Of a stretch of DNA of 13,593 nucleotides, positions 13,175 to 13,593 are shown one piece after another. Each line of letters begins with the position of its first letter. Position 1 is the stretch's first letter. Source of the DNA: CAYGZA01 sp964354135 (GTDB taxonomy: Bacteria; Planctomycetota; Planctomycetia; Pirellulales; Thermoguttaceae); contig CAYGZA010000183.1 of assembly GCA_964354135.1 (NCBI GenBank), positions 1 through 13,593 on the forward strand, in the 5' to 3' direction. The notes below the pieces were generated by a model. It worked only from the letters and a program-made list of their open reading frames with translations, did not search any database and had not been told where the DNA came from. Position numbers and translations under genes: made by a program.

Positions 13175-13179
13175 ACAGC
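13163..13179. promoter_or_regulatory. Partial copy of the 8-5-8 inverted repeat ahead of gdhA
   Basis: TTCA (13163-13166), 5 nt, TGAACAGC (13172-13179) shares the spacer length, the inner half-site and the whole right half with the perfect repeat at 12392-12412. It overlaps the stop codon of the 99-residue gene and lies about 140 nt before gdhA. It could be a second binding site for the same regulator; one short match is weak evidence. Confidence 0.3.
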
Positions 13180-13184
13180 ACGGA

Positions 13185-13212
13185 AAGCCCACGGGTTGCA
13201 ACCCGTGGGCTT
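13185..13212. repeat. Perfect 28-bp palindrome, terminator-like
   Basis: Positions 13185-13198 are the exact reverse complement of 13199-13212 (arms with AAGCCCACGGGTT, centre GC). The hairpin would be extremely stable. It is followed by TTGTGT rather than a T run, so it is a possible attenuator or RNA-stability element, or a member of the dispersed palindromes seen in planctomycete genomes. It lies 11 nt after the 99-residue gene. Confidence 0.85.
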
Positions 13213-13224
13213 GTGTAGGTGACG

Positions 13225-13280
13225 GCTGAAGGCCGATCGCTGAAAGCCGATCGCTGAAAGCCGATGGCTGAAAGCCGCCA
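13225..13280. repeat. Four 14-bp tandem repeats in the gdhA leader
   Basis: Units GCTGAAGGCCGATC (13225-13238), GCTGAAAGCCGATC (13239-13252), GCTGAAAGCCGATG (13253-13266) and GCTGAAAGCCGCCA (13267-13280) follow head to tail with few substitutions. The unit length is not a multiple of three and the block is non-coding. It ends 40 nt before gdhA. Copy number may vary between strains. Confidence 0.9.
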
Positions 13281-13320
13281 AAGACCGCAAAACGACATCC
13301 AGAAAGGGAGTACCGATCGT

Positions 13321-13593
13321 ATGTTGAAGACTGGCAGTACCGCCGGCCTCGAAGAGGCCGTCCGCAGTGTCCCCTCTTCCGTCGATGCGTTCATGGCCGA
13401 CGTAATCGCCAAGAACCCCGGCCAGCCCGAGTTCCACCAGGCCGTGCGGGAAGTGGTCGAGTCGGTCATGCCCGTGGTCGAGGCCACGCCCGCGTATCGC
13501 AAGGCCAAGATCCTGGAGCGGGTGGTGGAGCCGGAGCGGGTGATCATGTTCCGCGTTCCGTGGGTCGACGACCGCGGCGAGGTGCAGATCAAC
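13321..13593 (+). CDS. gdhA: Glutamate dehydrogenase, NADP-type, 5' part only
   Basis: The first 91 codons are present; the window ends inside the gene (about 447 residues expected). The enzyme makes glutamate from 2-oxoglutarate and ammonium in the cytoplasm, the low-affinity route of ammonium assimilation. The segment FHQAVREVVESVMPVVE, KILERVVEPERVIMFRVPW and VDDRGEVQIN matches the E. coli GdhA N-terminus block for block (EPERVIQFRVVWVDDR in the latter). The catalytic Lys and the cofactor domain lie outside the window. The ATG is preceded by AAGGGAG (13304-13310) at 10 nt. Upstream are the tandem repeats, the 28-bp palindrome and a possible regulator site. NADP preference is inferred from the hexameric GdhA family, not from visible cofactor residues. 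Confidence 0.95.
   Translation, partial: MLKTGSTAGLEEAVRSVPSSVDAFMADVIAKNPGQPEFHQAVREVVESVMPVVEATPAYRKAKILERVVEPERVIMFRVPWVDDRGEVQIN

Noticed and set aside
13225..13280. CRISPR or coding repeat at the 14-bp units
   Set aside because: Units are directly abutting with no spacers, and 14 bp breaks the reading frame.

Overview
This window most likely comes from a GC-rich planctomycete (Planctomycetota, Pirellula-like) or a close relative. The basis is the overall style rather than a marker gene: high GC, a secreted EF-hand protein with a Lys/Pro/Ala tail, a large secreted protein with a secretin-N-like region, long intergenic spaces full of dispersed palindromes and short tandem repeats, and several families of REP-like repeats. 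No rRNA or other phylogenetic marker is present, so the assignment is an inference.

Layout. (1) 108-1937: two secreted proteins of unknown role, the second (EF-hand) followed by a clear intrinsic terminator. (2) 1938-2596: a gene-free interval with a near-consensus sigma-54 promoter (GG-N10-GC) at 2063-2081, then a run of strong hairpins ending in a terminator-like structure near 2430. I read this as a candidate sigma-54-dependent structured RNA. (3) 2597-4522: biosynthetic arginine decarboxylase (speA). (4) 4516-5331: a REP-associated tyrosine transposase (RAYT) on the minus strand, between two inverted arrays of a palindromic REP repeat. The stop codons of both flanking convergent genes lie inside repeat copies. 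(5) 5329-8726, minus strand: a TgpA-like membrane transglutaminase translationally coupled (ATGA overlap) to a divergent YchF-family P-loop NTPase. Decayed REP copies lie just upstream. (6) 9038-12382: a two-gene operon for a membrane histidine kinase (dCache-like sensor, HAMP, HisKA, HATPase) and an NtrC-family, sigma-54-activating response regulator. (7) 12383-13593: a second near-consensus sigma-54 promoter at 12590-12608, a 69-residue Cys-rich protein, an uncharacterised 99-residue protein, a perfect 28-bp palindrome with four 14-bp tandem repeats, and the start of NADP-type glutamate dehydrogenase (gdhA), cut by the window end.

How the parts may work together (inference). The kinase/regulator pair activates sigma-54 promoters, and two good sigma-54 promoters lie in the same window: one ahead of speA, and one ahead of the small-protein pair and gdhA. 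An inverted repeat with a 5-nt spacer directly after the regulator gene, and a partial match ahead of gdhA, could be its binding sites. A local regulon linking glutamate synthesis, arginine/polyamine metabolism, a structured RNA and two small unknown proteins is the most interesting hypothesis here. The RAYT/REP cassette is a second, independent feature of interest.
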